Below are positions 1-11,320 of a stretch of DNA of 64,000 bases, in pieces. The stretch comes from Icerya purchasi. Taxonomy: Eukaryota > Arthropoda > Insecta > Hemiptera > Monophlebidae. The notes under the pieces were generated by a model, which did not search any database, was not told the DNA's origin, and worked only from the letters and a program-made list of their open reading frames with translations. A program made the position numbers and the translations under genes. The first letter of the stretch is position 1, and every line of letters begins with the position of its first letter. The stretch is from contig CM077115.1 of assembly GCA_039619475.1 (NCBI GenBank), positions 296,237,756-296,301,755 on the forward strand, in the 5' to 3' direction.

Positions 1-2683
1 AAATTGTGAGAAAGGTGGTAAAAACACTTGAAAAAAAATGGCATTAAATAGCAAAAATTGACTAAAACGGTGTAAAAGTATTAAAATGTAGGAAAACGAA
101 GAGAAATGTTGGAAAATTGGTTATAATTAGTCAAAAGTGATGCAAACGTTTACCACATGTCAATGTCACTGCTTTTACATCTAAAATATTGCAAAGGTAT
201 AACTCAATGTCTAAGTTGTGAGGGTAATGTGATTATTCTTTGTTAACCTCTTTATCATGCACATATCAAACATAACAAAATATATATTTTTACCTCTCTC
301 ATTCTATAACTGTATCTGTACCTGTGTTCACGCATGAACGGATGTTTTCTACTAACACACTCATATATTTTACATGCATCCATACTCACCCACAAACACA
401 CATCATCTCGCATATAATGACAATACAATTTCACCATGCATCTCTCACTTCATAATCATTAATTCTAATCATAGTCATCATCCTACATTTCAAAAATAAT
501 AGTATGAGGGAAATTTAAAGAAAAAATGTAAAATAAATCATCTTGGAACAATGCAAAGGGTGAGATAATAACTTTGCTAGCATGAATGTATATTTAGACT
601 AATTTCATAACGTTGAATTGAATGATAATGGTATATAGCATGAACGGAATGGAATGAAGGATTCATTATGAATAAAAATGTGTTGTTGTTTTGTATGACT
701 TTGTAATAATGACAATACAGAAAAAACATTATGGATGATTGGAAAAAAACTGTATGAGAGAATAATTGATTTTAGGTAATAAAATAGTATACTTCGATTA
801 ATTTTAAAACATGTTGTAGGATTTTTTCAGAAATGTACAAAAGGAATGTAAAGATTGATATATTAATTTTAATAGCATGAACAGATATTTAGATTAATTT
901 CGTGTTATATTATTAAATTTTGAAGTTTGTTAGCATGAGGGAAAAGGAGTGGTTGCTACAGTATGAGTAAAACGAATCAAGTGTTTTCATAGATTAGTGA
1001 TTATATTGAAGAAAAAATTATGTATGATCGGCTTTGTTATTGAAAAAATAGTATGCTTGGACTAATTTAAAAAAATGCATGATAGGTTATTGGAAGCATA
1101 TGGTGTGTATTCATAGATGTCGTGATTTTATTGCTTTTGTCACATATGGAAAATAAAAAATTAAAAACACTACTACAATTTCATGATGGTAAAAAAAAAA
1201 ATGAAAAAAATGAATTCATGATGTAATTATGAGGAGTGACTTCGTCATGTATGTTTACAATAATATGTTTTCTATAGGTTAACTATTTGTGAATTCAGAA
1301 AAAAATTTGAATGATAAAAATGATATGTACGATAGATTAAAAAAATAATATGTTTGTTTTGAAAAATGAGTTAATGCCTTGTACAGAGATGATTAATTTT
1401 TTGGAAATGATAAAATATATTTAATTTGATTCTTAAATAATTATGCATGATTTGAAATTAGGAAATAAAACACCTTGGAAGAATGGAACGAAGAGAATTT
1501 TTCTACAATTTCAGGAAAAACTATGTTATGATAAGTAACAATGAAAGAGATGTATTCGTGGTAATGAAGCGAGTAGTGTCTGTGGGCTATAAATGTGTGC
1601 ACGACATATTACGAAAGATTTGAACAAAAGTTTGCGTAACAAATGAATAAAAATATACTTGGGTTAATTTAATAACACAGAGAAAAAAATATTATAGTGG
1701 CGGTGAGGTTAGTAATGTATGTTCAGAGGTCTTGACAGTGGGGCGCGAGTGGTAATAGTGGCGAGAATGAATGAAAAAAGAAAATAATAATCTCTTAGTC
1801 AGCCTTTTTATGTTTGATGTGATAATTGTTCACAGATAGATGCATGTATCTTCGACGTTTTTTATAATCAAGCTGTTGCTCTCGCACACATACATGCATA
1901 CAGTCTCTCACTCGCACATTGCAACTCTGATCTGCTCATGCTAGCACGTTTTTTCTATAAACATGCTGTGTCTCGTAAGCTAGTAGGTTTTCTACCTGTT
2001 GCTCTATTGATCAACACACCTCATAGACGATCCCGTATATACCTCAAAAAATATATGTAAAATAAAAAAAGTGTGATTATGAAAGATTTTAAACAATTAG
2101 AGAGAACTCTCTGGGTCTTAGGTTGTGTCTTACAAATTAATGAAAACTCACACAGCTGCGGAAAATACTTGATGTACGTGATGTATATGAAAAAGTTGAA
2201 CAGTTAGATTCGTTAAAGAAAGAATAAAAAATATAATGTTTTAGTCTAAAAAGATATGAACAAATTATGCGGGATTATATTCGAAAATTAGACAATAATT
2301 ACACGTACACTTTATACAACTGGTTCAGATTTTTGTAATATTCATCATTACCAGTACTTTAAGTTAAGAGGAGGAAAAAGAAATAGAGAAATAGTTAAAT
2401 AGTTAAATAAACTGAATTGAAAAGGAGCGAAAAAAGATTAAAATTAATTAGGAAAAAATATATACAATAGAATGAAAGATATGGAGGGAATTGAAGGCAA
2501 AGAAAAAATATATGTAAATATATAGAAATAAAATTTAAATATGTATAAAAATATATTTACAAAATGATTAACAAAACACAAAAAACGAACGGACTGTCGA
2601 TTAGGGAAAAAAATATATACATTAATATACAAAAATATATACAAATATACGCAAAATTGATAAACGATCGAAATAATGAATAG
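1..2683. repeat. purine-biased degenerate repeat DNA, left of the 331-residue ORF
   Basis: No gene is seen. The plus strand is rich in A and G. A motif of the form ATATTTAGACTAATTTCAT recurs in variant forms at about 590, 885, 1055 and 1655, often with AGCATGAACGG-like words (579, 638, 872, 931). Both words or their relatives also occur right of the ORF, so the segment 1-6200 looks like one unit of origin. Confidence 0.5.
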
Positions 2684-3679
2684 TTAATCCGTGCGAATTT
2701 TACATTGACAATCGATACAATCTTTTACTTTCATACAATTTCGAGTACTCTGTCGCAATATATCATCATCGATATAATATTCTTCATCATGCTCATGCTC
2801 GTAACATGGTAGAAGTGATTTTATCGTATCATCCTGTTTTAATCTATCTGGTAGAAATGCATAAATGTCACCAACACAACTTGGAAATAATGTAATTATC
2901 ATTTCTTTGGTGGCTGTAATGAACAACTGACTTAAATCATTTATATTGAGATTATTCATAAGCTTCAGCGGATGGATAACATGATCGTACCAGGCCTTCA
3001 TCACCATAACGTTTTTCGCTGCACAATGAAAACTATCAATCTCATTATGATGTTTACAGGTTATCAAATTGCTTATACCAAAATACTCTTCATGTAGATT
3101 CTCAATACTATGTAGTCGAAAGACTTGATCCATATTAACGATTTCATAGTCTAAATCACTCAACAATTCAGACTTTTCATTAAGTTCCATTAGTGTAAGT
3201 TTAGCATATACTGTTAAAATATATATGCGAGCTCTCGGTTTTTGAGATAATATCGTGAATATATCGCGTGCCATAAATATTTCTTCCCGACAGGGAAATA
3301 ATGAAGGATTTTTCAAGTAATGACTCATCGAAGAACATTGTAAATGTGGCATTTTTGATGCATGCCATGCTCTGCTTGGCTTATACAGCGTATGCAAACA
3401 CTTTCCACCGGACATATCAATCATTGCTAGTTCAGTTACTCGAAAACCATAATCACAATCTACATGGATGCTGATATCTACAAAATATTCCGCTATATCT
3501 GCTTGTTCTGTTAATAATACAGGACCAATGATATTATGTACAAAAGATTTTGATCCTTCTGCTGTATAACCATCATCTGATTGCTGTGATGGAGGTGATG
3601 AAGTTGTATGCGTGACACTATCACTCGAAAATGAATTCTGAATAAATTCGTCGACTTTCGAAACAATGTTGTTATTCAT
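2684..3679 (-). CDS. intronless 331-residue protein of unknown function, possible RNase H-fold
   Basis: I do not recognise this protein with confidence. Residues 1-45 are Ser/Thr/Gln-rich and probably disordered. From residue 62 (AEYFVDISIHVD, then TELAMIDMSGGKCLHTLYKP) the strand pattern resembles the first hairpin of DEDD-type exonucleases, with ARIYILTVYAKLTLMEL (150-166) as a later strand-helix. The acidic DxE is not present (VDIS), so nuclease activity is doubtful. A Cys/His cluster follows: C208, H210, H211, H218, C219 (CKHH...FHCAAKNV, then AWYDHV), then an acidic stretch and a Cys-rich tail (C315, C321, C324, C326). CxxH...HCAxxNV after an RNase H-like fold is, to my memory, a recurrent pattern in poorly described arthropod proteins, some linked to mobile or viral DNA. 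It has no introns, lies on the BIRC6 strand inside its presumed last intron, and is surrounded by repeats. The ATG at 3679 is the first in the frame. Confidence 0.6.
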   Translation of the reverse strand: MNNNIVSKVDEFIQNSFSSDSVTHTTSSPPSQQSDDGYTAEGSKSFVHNIIGPVLLTEQADIAEYFVDISIHVDCDYGFRVTELAMIDMSGGKCLHTLYKPSRAWHASKMPHLQCSSMSHYLKNPSLFPCREEIFMARDIFTILSQKPRARIYILTVYAKLTLMELNEKSELLSDLDYEIVNMDQVFRLHSIENLHEEYFGISNLITCKHHNEIDSFHCAAKNVMVMKAWYDHVIHPLKLMNNLNINDLSQLFITATKEMIITLFPSCVGDIYAFLPDRLKQDDTIKSLLPCYEHEHDEEYYIDDDILRQSTRNCMKVKDCIDCQCKIRTD

Positions 3680-6104
3680 GTTTGAATAATATTTTTAACT
3701 TTTTACTAAAAAATGTAGAAAATTATTACTTTTAACGTTAGAGCAAACTTTTATTAATGCGTGAAGAACACTGCTTCAACAAATTCTACACGTTCGACAT
3801 AGCACTAATACTGACTGCCTGAACAGATCCTTTCGAGATTCTAGCTCGATGCAAGTCTTTGAAGATGTTGAGTCGTATCAGATAAACCACATTCCTTTGG
3901 TGAAAGCTGGTTACATACGCAGATGAACGAAGTTGAGAGGTGTTCTTTCGGTTATGGGTGTTTGTGTGTAGGTGTGAACATATGAACCGTTTTTCTACAA
4001 AAGATATGACATGGAAGATTCGGGCAGACTCGATGACCTTGACACATGATCGAAATCAACGACATGGCAACATGCATGCAAGGATATAAGCAGAGTACCT
4101 TTGCACTATGAGGGTACGCGGACATATTGAGGAAAAAAATATAATATGAAAGATATTGAAAAAAAAAATATTTAGAGTTTGAAAAAATAGAATAATCTTA
4201 AACTAATAGACTCGAAAAGAATTATTACGAATGATGTTAAAATCTATATGGTGCGTGGGAATGTTTGGTGTGGTTTCACTGTAGTTTCAGGGGGATGTAC
4301 TCATGAAAAATAATAGAAAATAATTGAAATTTGTGTAGGGTGGATAAGGGAGAGGGAAATTATGAAACAGCGTTAAATAAAAATATACTCGAATTAATGT
4401 TTGAATACTTACGTTTGGAAAAAGTCTTTAGAGGGGAAAAAATATATTTTAGACTAATTCCATAATACATAGACATGAAAAATTATTATGAACAATATGA
4501 GAAATACCGGCAGAAGATATGTGCGCAATCATACTAGTGAAGATGACAATGGATTTATTTTTAGAACCTGAGAAAAAATAAAATAAGAAAATTATCAACG
4601 GTCGGAGGAAATGATTGGAAGCGAAAAAAAAAATATAATTAGGCTAATTCTATAATATTAGACTCGAAAAAAATTAATAAGAACGATAGGTAGCAGATGA
4701 GTGCGAGGGAACATCCTGTGCGCGGGAGAGAGTGGCTAATACATTGACAGATTTATTTTTAGAATCGGAGAAACAAAAAAATATAAAAATTATGAACGTT
4801 CGGAAGAAGTAAACAGAAATGTAAAAGAAAATTATACTTAGGCTAATTCTATAATAATTTGACTCGAAAATAAAATATATATGAAGTGGTTGTGTGTATG
4901 TGTGTGTGTGGGAGTGATATCGCGGCGTTTATTTCGACGGCGACCGGAGCGTGTGTGGAATAGTACAGTGTAGCTTTGTAGAGGTTAACATAATGCTTGA
5001 TATGTGTGCATGAATGGATGGTGTGCTTTTGCAATGAACGGAGAATACGGAAAAATAATAAAAAAAGAATCAACGGATTACAAATAAGATCGGAAGCGGA
5101 AAAAGACGAAAAAATATTTATCAAGTGGTGGTGTGTACGTGCGTGTGTATGAACTTGTAGCGATCGCGAACAGGTTTCTAACGGTGGCGTGTGAGAGTGT
5201 GCATAGATGATCGGCTGGTTAATTTCAAAACGAACGACTGGAATTCACCTCACCTGGTGACAGTTTCAACTAGTTGCTGGAACATTTAAATATTTCTAGT
5301 ACAGCCGCGGTCGCGCTTACATAATACATCTCGTAGCAGCACACTCGCCCGCTTTCATTCGACTGATGGAACGTTCAAATATTTTCTTTAAAAATAAAAT
5401 TTAAAAAAAAAATGCCGGAACGGAGCACGACTCGGAAAATTCCTTTAAATTTTGGGTTCTAAGTGTTGAGATTCAAACGTTTTTATCACTCCGGCAAAAT
5501 TTTACCCCTCCCAACCTCGAAAAATGAAAATTAAAAAGTATGCTACATATATTACACGCAAAGGCATGTGTGTAATACATACACATGATAGTAAAGGGCG
5601 CGATGTGTGGGAATGGGTGTGCACTTTCACTGTGGTTAATGTTATGATGGATATATGCGCGGGGACGGCGTGTGTGTTTCCACATTTACCTGTACAAACG
5701 GGGAAATGTGATAATGAAAAAAAATATATTTAGGATAATTTTGGAATTTTTTATACTTAGGCTTCGAAATATTTAAAAAAAAAAAAAAGATCGCAGTATC
5801 GGGAACGAACGACGGGTGCATGGGAAAGGAACGTACGCTTTCGCGGCGGCTATCGCAATGTTTGGATATATGCGCGGGATCGTGGGAAGGGCGAGCGGAG
5901 ACTTGGGTTAAATACAGGGTTTTAAATAGTATACTTGGGTTAAATTTGGAATTTCCATACTTAGGCCCTAAATTTTGAAAAATTGCGGTAATGTTGTAGA
6001 CAGGAGGGGTGGGCGGGGACTTGGGTTAGTTTCAGGTATTAAATAATATACTTGGGTTAGTTTTTAATTGGTTCGAACTATCGGAAATGCGCGGAACCTG
6101 TACG
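3680..6104. repeat. worn tandem repeat of about 200 bp units
   Basis: Units contain GATTTATTTTTAGAA, then a GAGAAA(A/C) stretch, AAAATTAT(C/G)AACG.TCGGA, AATTAGGCTAATTCTATAATA and GACTCGAAAA. The GATTTATTTTTAG word is at 4549 and 4748 (199 bp apart), GGCTAATTCTATAAT at 4641 and 4840, and weaker units reach about 4440 and 5100. GTGTGTG-rich stretches lie between. Single motif copies recur at 5725, 5935 and 6050. No gene is supported; the ORFs here are low complexity. Confidence 0.55.
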
Positions 6105-6215
6105 GAGGAATTTGGAGGAAATTTGTGGAAAATTTGCAAAAAATTGTGAAAAATTGAGGAAAATTGGCGAAAATTTGGGGAAATTTGCAGAAAATTGAGG
6201 AAAATTGGGGAAACG
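6105..6215. repeat. minisatellite of about 12 bp
   Basis: Imperfect repeats of the form GGAAAATTTGC/GGAAAATTGNG run through this stretch, with G only on the plus strand. It lies just before the truncated LINE. Confidence 0.7.
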
Positions 6216-6314
6216 GGTGAATTTTCGGCGCCCGTGCAAGAAATTGGGTTACTTTTTGCCCTCTGCACACAGTTCTGGGGTTATGACGTCACACCGTCCA
6301 GAACGAAGATTTAT

Positions 6315-7980
6315 AGACTACTTATTGGGCTTAATATATCTCCCGCTAAGTCAGCATTTTTCATCTGTACAACTAGATTATCCTTTTCTCGTGATCTTGC
6401 AATTCACATCGGTGATGAGCCTATTCCCATGGTTACTTGCGTTAAGTATTTGGGGATGCATTTGGATATGAAGCTTACCTGGTCTCGCCACATATTACTA
6501 CTCCATAAACAAACCTTACAAATTACTAACTTGCTGAAAGCCATTGGTAACAGCTCCTGGGGCGCGGATCCAGCAATTCTTAACTTAATTTTTAGAACCC
6601 TAATTATTTCTCGTCTTGACTATGGTTCTATGTTCTACGGTTCGGCCTCCAGATCTAATCTGTCTAAACTTGGTATTATACAAAACCTTTGCCTGCGAAT
6701 TATTACCGGTAATCTGAGGTCTTCTCCGATTGCTTGTCTCCAGATCGAGAATAAAACACCTCCCCTATTTATAAGAAGGAATGTTCTTACTGATCGATAT
6801 GCGCTCAAATATTGTAATTACCGATTTCCCTCTCTAGTGCATCAACTCAAAGTTATCAGCACCCATTGGAGATTTGTTTCTTCTAAGTTACCATTATTAG
6901 CAAGACGAATCTCGATCTATCACAAGTATTGCCTCGCTCTTATTCCTAAGGTTCCATCTCACTATTTCTCTTATACGTTTTTCATTAATATAATAAATAT
7001 AAATATTGACACCACATTAGTTCAGAAAATTAAAGATACTAATCTATCGTTATCCGTACTGTGGTTCAATAATTTTATTAATAACAAATATCCGGATTGC
7101 ATCAAAATATTTACAGATGGTGCTAAGCTCATAGGTCCCCATAGTCTCACTGGTTCCGCTTTCATTGTAGCTAACGTTACAATTCAAAAATTCAAGCTTC
7201 CTCCTGATGCATCTGTTTTTACCGCCGAACTGTTGGCTATCGATAAGGCTCTTGATTTCATATTAAATGTTCTTAACCCGGATAATAAATTTACAATTTT
7301 CTCCGATAGCCTGGGTGCCCTGATCGCCCTAGATCATAGTTCGTTTAATTATAAATGTCACCCGCTTATTTACGAAATCAAAACTAAATACCTTCAAATT
7401 ATTAATAACAATGGCTGTTTAAACTTTTGTTGGATTCCCAGTCATCGCGGGATTGGGCTAAATGATGACGTTGATGCCGCGGCTAAATGCGCTGCCTTGA
7501 ATGGAATTATATTCCCGTTTATTCCTTCCTCAGACTTATATCACAGGAGTCAGGTCACTGCCTTGGAGGATTGGATAACTTATAGAGATAGGCAGAATAC
7601 TGGTAGATATTACAATATGGTTCAGTCTGATATACCTTCACTTCCTTGGTATTTCGATATTCCACAGTCTATCCCCGGTCGTCTTATTCGTAAGTATGTC
7701 ACACTAGTTTGTAGATTGCGTATGGGGCATTCCCGAGTGCCTCTAAATTTTGCAGACTCCTCTGGATGCAACAGTACATACTAGGTCTACCTTCATTGAT
7801 GACATTAATCATTTGCTGTTCAGCTGTGACAAATACGAGCACAATAGGAAAAGGTTTTATAAAGAATTAATTTCATGCGGATTGTTCCCTCCATATAGTG
7901 TTCATTACTTACTGTGTTCTGGACATACAGCAATTTTTATTATGGTTCGCTTTATAATTAATAATAACATTTTGATTTAA
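6315..7980 (+). pseudogene. LINE ORF2 C-terminal part: RT thumb, RNase H, zinc region
   Basis: One open frame runs to the TAG at 7782. It reads VKYLGMHLDMKLTWSRHI (RT end), then RNase H with all expected acidic residues: FTDGAKL near 7110, FTAELLAID near 7220, FSDSLGAL near 7300, and WIPSHRGIG with DDVDAAAK near 7430-7470. The C-terminal zinc region is split by a frameshift near 7760-7785: FADSSGC in the first frame, then DDINHLLFSC in the next, ending at 7980. The catalytic core of RNase H thus looks unbroken although the copy has lost its 5' half. The open frame starts at 6195 in non-element DNA, so the first 35-45 codons are not real. Confidence 0.85.
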
Positions 7981-8300
7981 TTATAATATTAGTAAATAGA
8001 AAAAAAAAAAATATATATATGTATATAAATAAATCAATAAAAATAAAAAAAATAAAAAAAAAAAAAAGAACAAGATAGAGAAAAAAGAAAATTAAGGAAA
8101 GATTTTATTAAAGGAACCAGAATTTTTTTTATTTTATTTTATTTACTTTTTTTTTTTTTTCGTTTCTTTTCTTATTTATTGAAGTTTATTACTTTATTGA
8201 TGAAGTCAGTTAGTTTTATTTCATTTTATTCTTTATCAGTCTATTTGATACATTCTTTATTCAATTATTTATTTTTCTTACAACTTCCTTTTCCCATCAG

Positions 8301-8780
8301 GCATTGTGAACATTGCCAGGCAACTGTGGTCATATTGTAAGATGGGAATTTTTCAATTTTTTAATTTGTATTTCTCATTTTGTCTTTTTGTTTTTTGTTT
8401 TCTCCCCTAAAAGAAAAATCTGATCTCTGTTTATTAAGTTTCATCAGGCATTGTGGGCACTGCTCTGCAGTTGCGGCCATAATGTAGAAGGGTAACCTAT
8501 TTTAATTTCTTCTTTGTTTTTCCTTGGTTAATTTCATTGCGCATTGTGGGCACTGCTCTGCAGTTGCGGCCATAATGTAGAAGAATGATAACCCAATTTA
8601 ATTTCTTCTTTGTTTTTCCTTGGTTAATTTCATTGCGCATTGTGGGCACTGCTCTGCAGTTGCGGCCATACTGTAGAATGATAACCTATTTTGATTTCTT
8701 ATTTTATTTATTTTTTCTTTTTGGCTAATTTCATTGATCATTGTGGGCACTACTCTGTAGATGCGGCCATAATGTAGAAT
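8301..8780 (+). repeat. tandem boxes in the LINE 3' UTR
   Basis: The box GCATTGTGGGCACTGCTCTG-CAGTTGCGGCCATAATGTAG occurs at 8448-8490, 8541-8582, 8638-8679 and 8738-8779, with a diverged first copy at 8301-8340. Spacing of the last four is 93, 97 and 100 bp, separated by T-rich spacers ending TTGGTTAATTTCATTG. Confidence 0.9.
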
Positions 8781-8860
8781 AGAATGAAATTTCCTTCTCT
8801 GCTTTTTATTCCTTTTTCTGTTAATATTAATTTTCCATATCTATTCATAGTGTAGCTTGC

Positions 8861-8890
8861 TGGCCAAATGAACTGTATTTGTTCAGGCCA
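8861..8890 (+). other. 3' terminal hairpin of the LINE
   Basis: TGGCC-AAA-TGAAC, loop, then GTTCA-GGCCA immediately before the A tail. It can form two stacked 5-bp stems. A comparable hairpin stands at the same place in the LINE ending at 57936. Confidence 0.7.
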
Positions 8891-8919
8891 ATAAAAAAAA
8901 AAAAAAAAAAAAAAAAAAA

Positions 8920-11320
8920 GTTCTACTCGACAATGATCAGTGATCATAGTATATGGCGGGGCAGCGAAACGAGCTGAAATTGCACATGAGCATTACTTAT
9001 GTACCGAAAATATCAAATAAGACACTTTTTGAAAATTCTAACTTTAAGAGTGATACGGATTGCGCGGCCTCTAGCCGGATAAAGAAATAATTAATTTTTT
9101 TGTTTTGATTAATCGTTTTGGATCGAGAGATGGGGCCAATTACATATTCTTGAGATGATGGGGTAGTTGCGCGTCGATAAAGACTAGAGGTTATCACGCA
9201 GTTATCTACTGATTTAGACAAGCGGGGCGGTGTGCGGCACGCTCGTTGTCTATTCTTCGATAAGAGGTATAGACAGCCAGCTAGCCGGTTTTATTCGAAA
9301 GTTTTTGGATCTCGTTTTTACTGTGGCATATAAAAACGTTTAGCGGCCGCGTTATTAATGTTTTTTTTTTTTTATTTTTTTTCTTGTAAATCTCGTCTAA
9401 TGATATTATAGCTGTACGAGCTACGCCGTAACGTCTATAAAAACAAAAAGCGGAATAACTTTTGGACTTTATATTATAAATTTGTTAAATAAAAGAGTTG
9501 GTTGCTTGTCAGAATTAATTTACACGCACATTGCTAATATTGCGGTGAGGAAGGACGTTAAAAAAGTTCGGTAAGAAAAACGTATTTTAATTATCGCGCG
9601 GAGCGTATTTCTACTGGCGCCCGGAACATCGCTTTGGTATTGCGGAGCGAAGGAGACGGTAAATAAGAAAGTTCCTCCGTCCGGTAGCAAATTCGTTATT
9701 AATTGGCTAGACCGATCAGGGACCTAGTCGAAGTCGAATTCGTTATAAAGGGTAAAAAAGTGTTAAAAACTGTTTTTTAAGAAATAGATGAAGCGCGATA
9801 CTTTCGGTACTAATAGGTTTACCAAATCGTAATTTTTCATGAAGATATCTAAAATAATCTACGTGTGCGATTTTTTTTTAGATTCTCTGAATTTTAAGGG
9901 AGGAATAGAGCATTTCTGGAAAAAGCTAAAAATCACGCTACAGTTCAAACGAATGGGAATGGTAGGGTAAAATTTCATGTGAATATAACGTATATTCTCA
10001 AAAAATGTTAAAGAAGAACCTTTTTTGCGAACTTTAAGAAGTGAAAAGGGATTAAAAATTGTTTTTTAAAAAACACATAAGGTGTGATATTTTGGATATA
10101 AGCACGTTTATTAAATTATAATTTTCTATTATGATTCCTTATACGGTATACTAAAATCACGACGGTGGCAACGCTAATAAAAATGTAACCATTTTTTTTT
10201 TTCTACATAAGGAGAAGTGATACAAAAGTATCGATAGAGTACACATCCATTTACACAAAAAATTTAACATTCAATAAGCCAAGTTTAGTGAACAAAGGAT
10301 GCGCGGGGAAGTAGAGGATTGCGAGTGGTAAAACCCCCTAGTTCATTAAAAAAATTAATGTTTTGATTTTTTTTTTTAAATTTATTTATCGCACGTGTAT
10401 CGCTTAAATAAATAAGACTAGATCATATTGTTAAAATGGGACAGAGTAAGGAGTGACAAAAAAGAGGAAGATGTTAAGCTGTTCCGGGAAAAAGAAAAAA
10501 GAGCTGGTCATAAAGATATGATCGGAAATAATTGCAAGGATACTGCATCCAGTGTAAAGAGTAAAAAATAGTTGAAGGAAGATATGCTTGCGCATTGTCC
10601 TTTCAGTTGAATATTCCTTTTACGAACTTTATGATTGTAAACGGGCGTGACTAAGACTAACATTGCAATGGAATTAAAATAATTTTTTTCATAGCTTGTT
10701 CGATATCAACGAGATAAGTCTCAATATTTGAAACGAACATCTTGAACACTTAAGCGGCATAATCAATAATATTTTGTAGGTATTAAAAAACATAAATGGT
10801 AGCTGGACATGTACCGAGAAACATTTAATTTTATTACCATAAAAAATCCGAACGCAGTCAAAATTGGTCAATTTTAACATTTCCGGTAATTTTTGGTATT
10901 CCTTTAATGGTTTTATTTATTGCCTAACACACCTGATTACCGATTGTTAAATGCTTCCTTACAGTCTAAAAATTTGGTATTTTTTACGCGAAAAACGGCA
11001 ATTTTTAATACATGCACGTCGACCGCAAACCGATTATTTTTTAAATTTCCGTAATTTTTCATAATTCGAAATGGCTAGGCTGCCGACAAATCAACGCAAA
11101 TAAGTTTCCTTGATTTACCTAACAATCATTGATGAACTTCCATTACATTCTAGTAAGCGTTCGTGTTTTCTTTCTCTTCTTTTTCAGCTTCTGATTTTGT
11201 TAAAAACTTTCATAAACGCATGAATAAAGGAAGTGAAAAAAATTAATAGAAAGGCACAGAAACGAGCCATTGTTATTTACCACTAAGATACGAGTATATA
11301 TATATATATATATATATATA
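8920..11320. other. no gene seen; weak internal duplication
   Basis: No supported gene and no BIRC6 exon. A diverged repeat pair is visible: 9750-9860 and 10030-10140 share the order of words (GTTAAAAACTGTTTTTTAAG / GATTAAAAATTGTTTTTTAA, then TTTACCAAATCGTAATTTTTCAT / TTTATTAAATTATAATTTTCTAT). GC content is locally higher at 9180-9740, where an unidentified old element may lie. Confidence 0.4.

Larger units (their letters stand above)
6300..8919 (+). mobile_element. 5'-truncated non-LTR retrotransposon with RNase H and poly(A)
   Basis: The element keeps the end of RT, a complete-looking RNase H domain, the C-terminal zinc region, a long 3' UTR and a 26-base A run ending at 8919. The 5' break lies somewhere near 6300-6330, where LINE-like protein (NISPAKSAFF, VKYLGMHLDMKLTW) starts. 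The RNase H-bearing type is typical of I-like clades. The 3' UTR holds five copies of a roughly 40-bp box and ends in a hairpin. No target-site duplication could be recognised. Confidence 0.85.

Noticed and set aside
4849..5733. Small ORFs on both strands in the repeat domain
   Set aside because: Built from GTGTGTG/CACACA-rich repeat units; no conserved content.
6032..6270. Two minus-strand ORFs rich in Phe/Pro/Gln
   Set aside because: They translate the 12-bp GGAAAATTT minisatellite.
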